Source: Pieris napi (taxonomy: Eukaryota; Arthropoda; Insecta; Lepidoptera; Pieridae). From it: 64,000 nucleotides of DNA. Position numbers and translations under genes: made by a program. Under the pieces are notes generated by a model, which saw nothing but the letters and a program-made list of their open reading frames with translations, did not search any database and had not been told where the DNA came from. This document shows, piece by piece, positions 11,943 through 21,340 of this stretch. The first letter of the stretch is position 1. Each line of letters begins with the position of its first letter. The stretch lies in contig NC_062250.1 in assembly GCF_905475465.1 (NCBI RefSeq), forward strand, positions 8,764,501 to 8,828,500, written 5' to 3'.

Positions 11943-12534
11943 ATTACTTAACCAGTTACCTACCTAAAGTAATAAAAACAGGTAAGTACTTATGCAAAAA
12001 AAAATTCTTTAGCTGACAAAAAAATTTAGTTAAAGGTACTGAGTACGAAACTATACTTAAGGTAGGTACTTATACACATGAAATAAAACAAAAACAAAAC
12101 GAATTGCTAAACTAAAACTAAATGTTAAAAAAAATATACTATCCACATGGAATAAAAACAAAATGAATCGATAAAATTATATGCGAAACTACTGGAACTA
12201 TTTTATTCACAAAACAACATTACTTACCTATTAATACTCAATAAAAACTATGCTGACCTTCTTAGGTACCGTAACTACTTACTAAATGTGAAAAAACTTA
12301 AAAAAACCTGCCTACTAATCTACTACAATTTTACACCTATCCTAAAAAATGAATTAAAGTATTTATTTTACCTATTAACTATAATTCTACCTACTACTAA
12401 CTTATGCTAAACTAACAATAACAACCAAAACAACTAAGTAAATAACACAAAATGCTTATCCAAGAAACCCTAAACACCAATGAAAACGTAAAGAAAGCGA
12501 ATACGTTGCAGCTCAAAATTGTAGATATCGCATG

Positions 12535-12690
12535 CGTCCGCCAACGACGTCTGCCCGTTCGGGTAAGCATACTTTGTGATCTACACTCCTCCCACCGAGC
12601 CATCCGCGTCCCCCGCACGTCTTTGCCGCCGCGCCGCGCAGCGCGCCCGCGCCCGCCAGCTCCGCCACACCACACCATGCATCGTCACAC
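12535..12690. other. G+C-rich block inside the Helitron leader
   Basis: Between the gene and the 5' end, an otherwise A+T-rich leader switches abruptly to strongly G+C-rich sequence, for example GCCGCCGCGCCGCGCAGCGC near 12625. Both strands have short open frames through it (112 codons plus, 88 and 61 minus), but high G+C makes such frames likely by chance. It may be the element's promoter or a captured host segment; Helitrons are known for such capture. I recognise no protein. Confidence 0.4.
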
Positions 12691-12777
12691 TCACACATTC
12701 ATAGTGTATAGGCCGATGGGCCTGATGGACATGTCAGGCAGAAAGTATTCTAAAAGCTGGCTAGGAGTATTTGAATT

Positions 12778-13334
12778 ATGCGATACATAACTGCACCCCG
12801 CGTTTTCACCCGCATAATTCCGGGATCGGGATCGGGATAAAAAGTAAAGATGTCCTTTCCCAAGGTTCCATCTATCTCTATACCAAAATTCATCAAAATC
12901 GGTTCAGCGGTTTAGGCGTGAAAACGAAACAGACAGACTGTCTATGTCTTTCCCCAAGGTTCCATCTATCTCTATACCAAAATTCATTTAGTAGGCATAT
13001 ACGATACATAACTGCACCCTGCGTTATCTATCACTCGCATAATTACGGGATCGGGATAAAAGGTTGCCTTTGTCCTTTTCCAAGGTTCCATCTATCTCTA
13101 TACCAAAATTCATTTAGTAGGGATATACGATACACAACTGCACTCTGCGTTTCCACCCGTATAATTCCGGGATCGGGATCGGGATCTGGATAAAAAGTAC
13201 CCTATGTCCTTTCCCAAGGTTCCATCTATCTCTATACCAAAATTCATCAAAATCGGTTCAGCGGTTTAGGCGTGAAAAGGTAACAGACAGACAGACAGAC
13301 AGAGTTACTTTCGCATTTATAATATTAGTAGGGA
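12778..13334 (-). repeat. tandem copies of the Helitron 5' subterminal region
   Basis: A unit of about 125 bp recurs three times, with a fourth partial copy. The shared parts are GATACATAACTGCAC, GGGATCGGGAT and CCAAGGTTCCATCTATCTCT followed by ACCAAAATTCAT. The units start near 12778, 12940 (partial), 12999 and 13124. The junctions at about 12985 and 13112 read TTTAGTAGG(G/C)ATA, like the true 5' end at 13334. They therefore resemble shortened extra 5' ends stacked inside the element. Confidence 0.8.
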
Positions 13335-13356
13335 TAATTATTTATTTATGCAGTAT

Positions 13357-13428
13357 TTTTTTTCTTTGATATTAATTCAAGTTTTTTCTTTGATATTAAT
13401 TCAAGTTTTTTCTTTGATATTAATTCAA
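13357..13428. repeat. 24-bp tandem repeat, three units
   Basis: Three consecutive 24-bp units with core TTTTTTCTTTGATATTAATT lie 23 bases outside the Helitron 5' end. Units two and three are identical and the first differs only at its first base. Confidence 0.9.
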
Positions 13429-13719
13429 TCCAGTTTACCACTCTACCAGACTCAGACTAACACGTCGTATATAGTCTGTCTCACTCTAACGCGTACCATC
13501 TGCACCGGCTGCGCTTACGCTACGTCACCGATCTCGTCAGAGATATGTGAATACGGAGTATGCGTTTGTCTCACTCTAAGATCACGCCAGACCGATGTGT
13601 GACAGTATGCGTTCTGTCCCGCCCTAACGCGTATTGGACGCACATATATTACGTCATCGTGTGTTAGGTTTATTTTCGTTACGGAATTTCTTGGAAAATC
13701 AATGCAATAGTTTAAAAAC
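13429..13719. other. spacer with repeated CACTCTAACGCGTA motif, unclassified
   Basis: No gene is recognised. The motif (T)CTGTCTCACTCTAACGCGTA or a variant occurs three times, near 13466, 13568 and 13612. The stretch has a higher G+C content than its surroundings, which suggests a decayed repeat of unknown type. Confidence 0.35.
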
Positions 13720-13960
13720 CTAGTGCTAGTGCTTCTGCTACCTTTTTAGTTTTAGGTCTGGGCCTAATAGGCAAGTAGGCCATCAACCTCCTCTGCCTGA
13801 CACACTCCGTCGATTCTTTGGGTCTGAGGCAAGCCGGTTTCCTCACGATGTTTGCCTTCACCGTTCGAGCGAATGTTAAATGCGCACAGACAGAAAGTCG
13901 GCATAGCCGGGTATCAAACGACCTCAGGGATGAGAGTCGCACGCCAACACTGCTCTATGG
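13720..13960 (-). repeat. tRNA-derived SINE, minus copy
   Basis: Read on the minus strand it shows GCGTGCGACTCTCATCCCTG, a B-box-like region (altered to TTTGATACCC), TGCGCATTTAACATTCGCTC, ACGGTGAAGGCAAACATCGT and the tail GGCCCAGACCTAAAA. The A-box end is damaged near 13950. Confidence 0.75.
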
Positions 13961-14802
13961 GCAACAAGGGTTCAATTATTATATTTAAAGCACAACGTAT
14001 GTCACGATTTTTGGGCCTTAAGCCCCATTATTTAGGAACGAAATATAGTGCAGACTGACTCTCCCCAATTCAAAATCTAATCTGTTTTACGTATTTAATA
14101 CGGAAATTATAATTAGCACCAAATCCCGACTCGGAATCAGAGAGTAAAGTACCGACTTCTTCACTATGATTTTCCTCACCACTCCAGATAATGTAAGACT
14201 CATATTAAACTTGTGCTACATCGGTGCTATGTTTGTTTTTAGGGACAGTGATTTTCTCTTAATGAGATCTTTGAAAAATATAAACTACTTATTTATTTTA
14301 AAAGTTCTAGATGAACGAGCTTCATACGTATTTCTTGCAATATACGAAAACCATTGTTAAAACTAATAAACGATACTATATTTGTTGGTTCAGAACACTA
14401 AGCCGTACTTATTGGAAAGCAATATTGTGGGATATCTGTTTGGTAGGAGTCGAGTCACGACGTACCTACTTAACGCTAACTAGCTCACACCTCGACTGTA
14501 ATGAATAAATACCATATTTCTGTTTCGATATATTCAGTTCATAATAAGATAAACATTCATATTCTGTATATGATTTTCTTTGACTTGGATATAACTAAGT
14601 AATGTTATAAGTTATCTTTAAATATTAACATAACTTTCCATACGATATGTTTTCACAAAATGCCTGTTTCAAGACTCGCACATGTTACATTGATACTTAA
14701 AAGAAAGGAAAGTACCTATATTGTGTGATTAATATTAAAATGATTCTTATTTTATATATCATAGCTATAACTGTTTATAGTCTTGTATTGATAAATTTAT
14801 TT
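13961..14802. other. non-coding DNA between two SINEs
   Basis: No gene or classified repeat is evident. The 60-70 codon frames here are A+T-rich and lack motifs. Confidence 0.45.
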
Positions 14803-15098
14803 CAGTGTTGGCCTAGTGGCTCGCCTGCGACTCTCATACCGTAGGTCTATCTCTCAGGTCGTAGGTTCGATCCCCGGCTGTGCACCAATAGACTTTCTGT
14901 CTATGTGCGCATTTAACATTTGCTCGAACGTTGAAGGAAAACATGGTGAGGGAACCGACATGTCTTTGACCCAAACAGTCGACGGCGTGTTCAGGCACTG
15001 GAGGCTGATCACCTACTTGCCTATTAGATTTAAAAATGATCATGAAACATATTCAGAAATCTGAGGCCAAGATCTAAATCAGTGCCACTGATTTTTTT
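14803..15098 (+). repeat. tRNA-derived SINE, plus copy
   Basis: The head reads CAGTGTTGGCCTAGTGGCT (A-box-like) and then GGTTCGATCCCCGGC (B box), so an internal RNA polymerase III promoter is inferred. The body has TGTGCGCATTTAACATTTGC, the GTCGACGGCGTG block and ATGATCATGAAACA. The tail ends GTGCCACTGATTTTTTT. Confidence 0.85.
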
Positions 15099-15401
15099 AG
15101 GTGTCGTTTCACTGATCGATTTTTGAACGACTCGTAAATATGAGTTTATTACGCCGTACAAGCGCGGGTTAAAACGCACAATGGATGAAATTAACCCACT
15201 ACTAACCTAGGTCATAACCATGGGTATACTATATTTAATGTCTCCTTAATGTATATATTTCGGATTAAACAGGCCTGTGTTTCTTCCTTGCATGATCTAG
15301 AAAGATTGATTTCTTTCGAGGTAGACCTATATGACTGTAAGCTGGCTGAGTTTACAAGAGCTGCTTGATATGTTATTAGTTATAAGATCTAGGTATAACT
15401 A

Positions 15402-15765
15402 TTTTGCCATGTATATTATTTCTAGGAAACATTTTTTTAATTCTTTAAAAACTAACTATCTACTATAATAAAAAAGGGGTTGATTGTAGAGGGGTGAAAA
15501 TTAAGCGTTGTATGTATTTTTGTATGCTGTATCATAAAAAAATAAAACAAAAAAAAATGTCAAAAAATTAAAATATTTCTTTTGGGGTGGACACCCCTTA
15601 TCACTTAGGGGTTTGAAAGATAGATAGTAGCCGATTCTCAAACTTATTACAATGACTCTTAACATATTCAATGCATAAAAAAATTCATAAGAATCGGCCG
15701 AGCCGTTTCGGAGGAGTATGGGAGCGAACATTGTGACACGAGATTTTTATATTTGTATGTAGAGA
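15402..15765 (-). mobile_element. 3'-truncated non-autonomous Helitron (GTGTCACGAGA family)
   Basis: On the minus strand the element starts TCTCTACATACAAATATAAA, preceded by A, then CTCGTGTCACAATGTTCG and the family body (CCGAAACGGCTCGGCC, ACAGCATACAAAAATACATA). Similarity continues to ATACATGGCAAAATA near 15402, where the 3' end with hairpin and CTAG is lost. It shares its body with the copies at 33670, 46088 and 47022. Confidence 0.7.
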
Positions 15766-17160
15766 TTTTTAATTGTGGAATTATCGGTGTAGGTATTATT
15801 GTGTAGTTATATTGTGTTAGTTATAACTGTTTAGATAGAATAATTATGTGGGAAATAAACAAATCAAAATAATTATTTGTGACTCGGAAGAGTGTTAGAG
15901 AATATAACAGATAATATAAAAATGCAATATTTAGTATAATTTCGTTGTCCATTAAAAATAACTTTTGCGAGAATAAGCCCTAACTTTGTTGGGTTAACGC
16001 GATATAAAGTAATAATTGTGATACACTGTTACGATGTTAGAATATTCAGAGGCTTATGTAAATAGCAGTTTTAAAGTAATATTGAGACATAACGCCACCG
16101 AGCGCCATTTTACAACACTTTACAGCCGGCTTTAGAACCGAGTTTTATGCAAATTAAATGCTGTTCTGTTGAAAATAATAAAATAAATGCTTAATGCTTC
16201 AATATAAAGGGAATACATTTTGTATGTTTCATGGATTTTATGGTACTTATGGCCTTTTATGAATAGTAAATACAAGAAACTCTTCATGTTCGTTACTTTT
16301 TGTCAAGCCGTTTATTTTACTTTATACTATTTGAACAGTGTAGTATTTTTTACTTAAACTCACATTTCTTGTTAAAAGTTGTAATACCGACTTCACAATC
16401 GGTTGACGGTTTGAGCGTTTCATTGCGTTGCGTATATAATATACGTATATACGTATATATGTATATTTGGCACTTCTAAAAACAACGTTAAAATTCGTCC
16501 ATTTATTATCAGCCTTCTAATGGAAAGACCATTAAAACCCGTCTTACTGTCTTGGAATCTAAATGATACAAATTAACTTAATTTTACACAATGGCCAAGT
16601 AAGCTTTATAAAAGCTTTGTTAATTTAACTTCGCGGAGAGTCGATAAATTTCTAAGCATTTATGGTACTACAATCAAGAATTGTAATATCTGTGGTGGTG
16701 TTTGGGAAATTTAAAAATGACCATTTAGATACCGATAACGGGACGCTTTTAGGATTTATCTTATAATTTTATTGCCGAAAGCTCTCTGGAGCTTTACGCA
16801 CTGTGCGTAGCGCACATTGCGTAAACGCACAACTACTACAAAATGATAGAGTTAGAACATACTCCATAGGTCAACGCACGGTGTATGGAAAAGCTTCGAT
16901 TTTAAAATATGTATTTAAAATTGTTTCGGGTTGAGGTAATCATCGGACTTAAATTGCTATACTATATCCCGAAATGTGCCTATCTTATCTCCCTGCTATC
17001 TCCCAAGTAAATTTTTAAACAATTTATATGATTTGATAATTGATTGAGTATTACATAAAGTTCTAAGATTTTCATGTTTCTTTCGTAACTGGGTATTTAT
17101 TGGCCATACTGTGTTTTTTATTTGCTATTTTGTAATTTCTATGTTGTAATATAATTTAAT
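15766..17160. other. A+T-rich non-coding DNA
   Basis: No gene or complete repeat is seen. Small local features include a TATACGTATATACGTATATA palindrome near 16436 and a GTGCGTAGCGCAC hairpin near 16802. Neither supports a function. Confidence 0.45.
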
Positions 17161-17480
17161 ATTTAAGTTGGCGTCTGGTAGATAGTACCGGTGACCCCAG
17201 TCACCGGTATTGGTGAGCTGGAGCTTTCCTCGCTCAACAAATAAGCTCGCAATACAGCGAGGAAATGCTGCCAGCGTTAAATGACACTGCCACTGGGACC
17301 AAACTTTTTAATTTTGTTTAAATTATCTTTTTATTCATTGTTAATTATTTTTATTATTACTATGTAGGTTAAGTAAATTGTAAATACTGTATATTTAATT
17401 GTTATGATTAGTTTTATTCGTGATAAAAGAAATTAATAAGGTTTACTAACTTTATTTTGAAATAAATATTTTTCCTATAA
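17161..17480 (+). repeat. 5'-truncated LINE 3' end (QRGNAASV family)
   Basis: The stretch from AGTTGGCGTCTGGTAGATAG through CAATACAGCGAGGAAATGCT to an A+T-rich 3' region matches a second copy at 39568. One frame reads LAIQRGNAASV, like the C-terminal end of a non-LTR reverse transcriptase ORF, then breaks by stop and frameshift. It is a dead-on-arrival 3' fragment. Confidence 0.6.
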
Positions 17481-18212
17481 TTTTGTGTGTATAAGTATGT
17501 TGTTTTAGAATTTATAAATAAATACTAAAATCCATAGTTAAATTCTTCCAATAGCTTCTTCATTGCTAAGCGCCGAGATACTCCAGACTCCATTACCACG
17601 AGTATAAGATTTTTTTTTTTTTTTAATTAATAAGCACGATTACAGCTATAACAGTAAAAGGAGACCTGGCCGTAAGAAGACCGAAACAATATATCGAAGA
17701 GTTCTATCATACCCAATTATTACCTTTCTAAATACTAAAAGGTGACACAAACTTCAGAATGTCCCAAAAATAAAGAGGTAATATTTTATTGATATCAAAT
17801 CACTTTATATAAAAGTACGCCCACCAGACACTTTGAACTTCTAAATGGTTATAAAAACTTATCTAATTGCGTAGTGTGTAGGCGAGCGCCGTCCCTCAGG
17901 ATCACAAGGGCATAAGTCTATTGCCGCCAGCCTCAAGCCGCTTGTGGATGCCACTCGGTTTTTAATGACTCTATTAAAAAGATTAATAGGCTCTATCGTT
18001 AAAAACATCGCCTTTTTCATTCCATACAAATTTAATTAATGTTAGATAGAGTTGGAGTGGCTCTCCGTGGGTTGAGTTTATTTTTGTTTGATCTCTTAAT
18101 TTAGATTTTTCTACGACATTGCTAATCTTATTATCGCTTCTTAGGATAGGATTAAGTTAAAATATTAGATAACGTTGTAATATTTTACGAAAAGGATTTT
18201 TTTAACTAAATC
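17481..18212. other. non-coding DNA
   Basis: No gene is recognised. A poly-T run followed by TTAATTAATAAG lies near 17610. The moderately G+C-rich stretch at 17880-17960 has no open frame that I can assign. Confidence 0.4.
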
Positions 18213-18700
18213 TTGGATTATTATCTCTTCATTTCCTTTCTTTGTAATCCTAGAGTTACTAGAACTAAAAGTCTTCTATACGTATCTAAGGCTCGCTTAT
18301 CTGCTCCTTTTAATGGTCCAGAAAATAGGCTATCTCGCTCTTACAACTTAATTACTAACATTTATGAAAATATTGATATATTTTACAACAATCTTCTATT
18401 TTCCGTAACTTTGTTTATCGTGTTCTTAATGAGGTTTTAGTTTCTATTTAGTGTAAGTTATTTTTTTTTTAATATTGCTTGGTTAAATTTTTCCCTTGCT
18501 AGCTTGCTCATGTTCTAATATAATTGATGTGTATGTGTGTAAAAATTCTGCTGTCATTTTTTATTGTAAAACTTTACGCATACACGTTGTTTTAGAACTT
18601 ATAAATATATATACCTTCTGTGTCTTATATGCCCTTATTATTGGGTATATGACATGCCACGATTTTTTCTGTCAACCTAAGCAAAAATGGTAATGACACA
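18213..18700 (+). pseudogene. LINE reverse-transcriptase C-terminus and 3' UTR remnant
   Basis: A plus frame reads NPRVTRTKSLLYVSKARLS, then NRLSRSYNLITNIYENIDIF. This resembles the last part of Jockey-type ORF2 proteins, in which NPR.TR.P.L and (N/D)IDIF are typical. An A+T-rich 3' region follows (GTTCTAATATAATTGATGTG) and resembles the copy at 59000-59330. Only the C-terminal end is present, so it cannot act alone. Confidence 0.5.
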
Positions 18701-19270
18701 AAATAAAAATAAATAGCAGAGTTTCGTCGAGAATCGCTTAACCAGAGCGAGATTGCTATTTTTTAAAATAAACAACAAAATAAATTTTGTTCAAGTAATA
18801 ATAATTAAGTAATTTAGTAAATATAAAAAAATCTTCAACTGTGTTCGTGCATATGTATTTTGTGTGCCAATAAACTTTATTTTATTTCTTGTCCGATGTA
18901 ATTGGGGTCCTGAAGCTGCTCTTTGCATGGCCGTATTTTCAACATATATCACTGATACCGTCGCCTGTGCCCTGCAATTCGAACCAAAGAATCTTGGCGC
19001 TTGAATCTATCATCAATCTACGAAGGATTTGTTATTTTGTATGTTTCTAACGTATTAAGAGAAAATCTATAGGACTGATTACGATAATTCACCATTATCG
19101 TAATCATCATCATTAGATTGCGACATAGTAACACTTTAATGTTACCTATACAATAAATTAAATGGAAAAATTTACATTTACCGACTATCTAAATATGAAT
19201 GTAAAAAAACGGTTACTACTAATTGGCTGAAGACGTTGAGTTATGATGAAAACAGAAGATTTAATAACTG
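18701..19270. other. non-coding DNA
   Basis: No gene is seen. TGTGCCAATAAACTTTATTT near 18866 is the kind of 3' end found on LINE and mRNA tails. Confidence 0.4.
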
Positions 19271-19274
19271 TTGC

Positions 19275-19400
19275 TCTGTAACACACCCACTCGCCCACAC
19301 ACCCACTCGCCCACACATACACACAAACACACACGCACATACACACACACACAGAGACAAAAACGCGCGCGAGCGCACACACACAACACACACCAAATAT
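19275..19400. repeat. CA-rich microsatellite with CG-alternating core
   Basis: An imperfect (CA)n tract contains two ACACCCACTCGCCCAC units and an alternating CGCGCGCGAGCGCAC core. Histidine/threonine-rich and valine/cysteine-rich open frames on either strand are by-products of the simple sequence, not genes. Confidence 0.9.
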
Positions 19401-20925
19401 GTTTACGACTCCCTTTGCAATGTTTTCTTTTAGCACTTACTTATTTTCTTCTAATGTATCTTATGACAATGACCTGATTGTACGTGTTCCGGTCCGTTGG
19501 TGGAGAGGCTGGCTATCTGTCACTCAGGTCTACTGTTACAGAGCCCAGTCTCTCACATGTACACTTCCATATGTTATCATCTTAGTTTAATCATAATAAC
19601 CTTGTATGTATATGTGAGAGAAGAAATAAAGATTATTTATTATTATTATTATACTTTTATACTACTGAGCAAGTAACATATGAATTTTTTAATTCCAAAT
19701 TAATTATTGAAAATATCTGTATTTCTTTCTAGCGAAGAATATGTATTTCAGATTGGGGCGGTTTATTATATATTCACAAGAGATCCATTAATTGATAGAC
19801 AATTGTAAATTGACTTATTAAACGTTAAAAAGCATCCAGTTGTATACTACGATAAATTATACTGTCACGAATAAGACCTATTACCAATACGAAATAGACG
19901 TACATATACAAACGCTGTATTATACGTATATAGGGGTAGCACAATTTCGCTTATCTCGCGCCCGCAAATCCAAAGCTATTTCATTTGCTTTTAAATTTCC
20001 TGCTATCCCCGATGTCCCCACTCGTTAACTAAACCCCAATTCATTTCTACAACTACCCGTTTTCCTTGGTTTTGCTTCAATTTATAAAAAATATATTTTG
20101 TTTTCTGCACCATGTTTTTTATATTTTCTCAAATGAACCCGTTATGATGCGTGATGCATTTGGAGATTCATTCAATATGGTAGCTTTTCTTTTAAAAATT
20201 AATATATTAACTGCTATATAGCAATAGATTTTTTTTTAATTTATTAAGTTAATATTGTAATTATTATGACGGATTCACTCATTCAATGACGGATCAACAT
20301 TCTCTCTTCAAACCCTTTTAATCATACCATTTTATTGCCTATTAAACGAGAAGATACATTTTTTTAAAGAATATTTACAGCAAATCAAACGAATATCTCA
20401 ATTGCTCTTACTAAAAAGTATTTAAAAATACCTATTACAATATACGTTCAAACATAATATCGAGTGCAAGACTGCGTTAAAAATGGTGTTAGTTCCCCAT
20501 CTTTATTCCCGTTTGAAGTTAAATAAAAGTAAATAAGCCCCTTAACTGCCTCTAACGTCTTGGATCCCCGTTTTATATAGTTTGTCTCTCTTGAATGAAC
20601 CTAAATAATTAGATCTTTGTGAGTTATATTAATATGACCCGGCTTAAAAATTTTAGCTAGCGTATATGAGAATTATTTTTATCTGAGAAAAGCAGAGCTT
20701 AATGAGCATTTCACATTCGTAAAAGGCAAACTCAATTCCATTACGTACTTATTTAAAAAAGGAAAACGAAACAAAAGCGTTCAACAAAAGCTCAGCTTTA
20801 AAGTTCATCTTCGTAAGCTCTCAAGCTCGAAGCGTTTCATTCATCGAGTTAGTAGCGTTCGGACTGTCACACGGGACGGGTGTATCGCCTCTCTGCGCGA
20901 AATCCTCGAAGTCCAATACGATTTC
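19401..20925. other. non-coding DNA, including the possible promoter of the 20.98-kb exon
   Basis: No gene is recognised. A (TTA)n run lies near 19640. G+C rises from about 20800. Two TCATTC/TCATCG initiator-like sites lie near 20838-20845, but no convincing TATA or downstream element could be matched to them. The promoter is therefore only inferred from its place upstream of the exon. Confidence 0.35.
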
Positions 20926-20926
20926 A

Positions 20927-20983
20927 ATGTTCGCGTGATATTGCGATGCTGTGAATGTTATCCTGATGCGATTGAAGCCATGA
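20927..20983 (+). promoter_or_regulatory. cluster of four tiny upstream ORFs
   Basis: ATGs at 20927, 20946, 20955 and 20966 open frames of three, two, three and five codons before their TGA stops. The last stop (20981-20983) overlaps the main ATG at 20980 in the arrangement ATGA. If the leader is transcribed, this would lower translation or make it depend on reinitiation. Confidence 0.4.
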
Positions 20984-21340
20984 TATTCAAAGCGGGAGGG
21001 AAGCCTCCGGGCAAGAGTCCTCCAAAGACAGAAGAAAGAGAAAATAAGGAGAATTGCGTAAAAGAAAGTTGCGACCGATGCCCGGGGGATCCGTGGGTTT
21101 ATTGTGCAGTGTTGTGGTGTGCGTGTGCTATGAGCCTGATCTCAAGCGGGTACAGCCTATACAGGCAACAGGGACTTCAAGATAGACTTGGCTTGCTGGA
21201 GGAACAGCACCGGGCGCTGCGTAGCGCGGTGTTGGAGCCGCAGCAGCCGCTCGTGGAGAGGCTTCGACGGGAGGCTCGGGTCCCGCACTGGAGAGTAACT
21301 AGGAGCATACGGGATTATGGTGACTGCGGCTGTCCACCAG
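20980..21340 (+). CDS. first coding exon of a membrane-collagen-like type II protein (partial)
   Basis: The frame starts at ATG 20980 and runs 120 codons plus one base to a strong donor, CCACCAG|GTACGAG, at 21340/21341. Residues 1-38 are charged and Lys/Pro-rich with several Cys (C26, C31, C34). Residues 39-60 (WVYCAVLWCACAMSLISSGY and onward) form a hydrophobic membrane segment. Residues 62-97 look like a coiled coil (LQDRLGLLEEQHRALRSAV). R94-L95-R96-R97 fits a furin site. The exon ends CGCPPG with the Gly codon split in phase 1, as collagen Gly-X-Y exons often begin. Order and topology match transmembrane collagens (type XIII/XXIII/XXV style), which sit in the plasma membrane and are shed. 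A TNF-like type II protein with a collagen stalk is an alternative. The same frame is also open further upstream, but without an ATG. Later exons were not found. Confidence 0.55.

Larger units (their letters stand above)
7102..13334 (-). mobile_element. complete autonomous Helitron, about 6.2 kb
   Basis: Both termini are visible. On the minus strand the element begins TCCCTACTAATATTATAAAT at 13334, preceded by A, and ends CAGCTAG at 7102, followed by T. A hairpin lies just inside the 3' end. The plus-strand flanks CAATTA and TAATTA join to give an uninterrupted A|T target, and there are no terminal inverted repeats and no target duplication. All of this matches Helitron structure. The interior holds one intact Rep/helicase gene at 7269-11942. 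About 1.4 kb of leader lies between the gene and the 5' end, including a G+C-rich block and tandem repeats of the 5' subterminal sequence. Intact coding and clean ends suggest a recent insertion. Confidence 0.93.

Noticed and set aside
12412..12790. Arg/Pro- or Gly-rich frames on both strands of the Helitron leader
   Set aside because: High G+C suppresses stop codons. No start context or domain supports a gene.
12771..13193. 140-codon plus frame with repeated PRFHLSLYQNSFSR blocks
   Set aside because: It reads across the tandem 5' subterminal repeats in antisense and is a repeat artefact.
14803..14880. tRNA gene suggested by A and B boxes
   Set aside because: The boxes belong to a SINE. No acceptor or anticodon stem can be drawn, and the same sequence recurs many times.
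14816..15064. 82- and 69-codon frames, and similar ones at 31905, 41777 and 53079
   Set aside because: They recur because the SINE sequence is open in those frames. No protein is implied.
19185..19477. His/Thr-rich and Val/Cys-rich frames
   Set aside because: Pure products of the CA-rich microsatellite.
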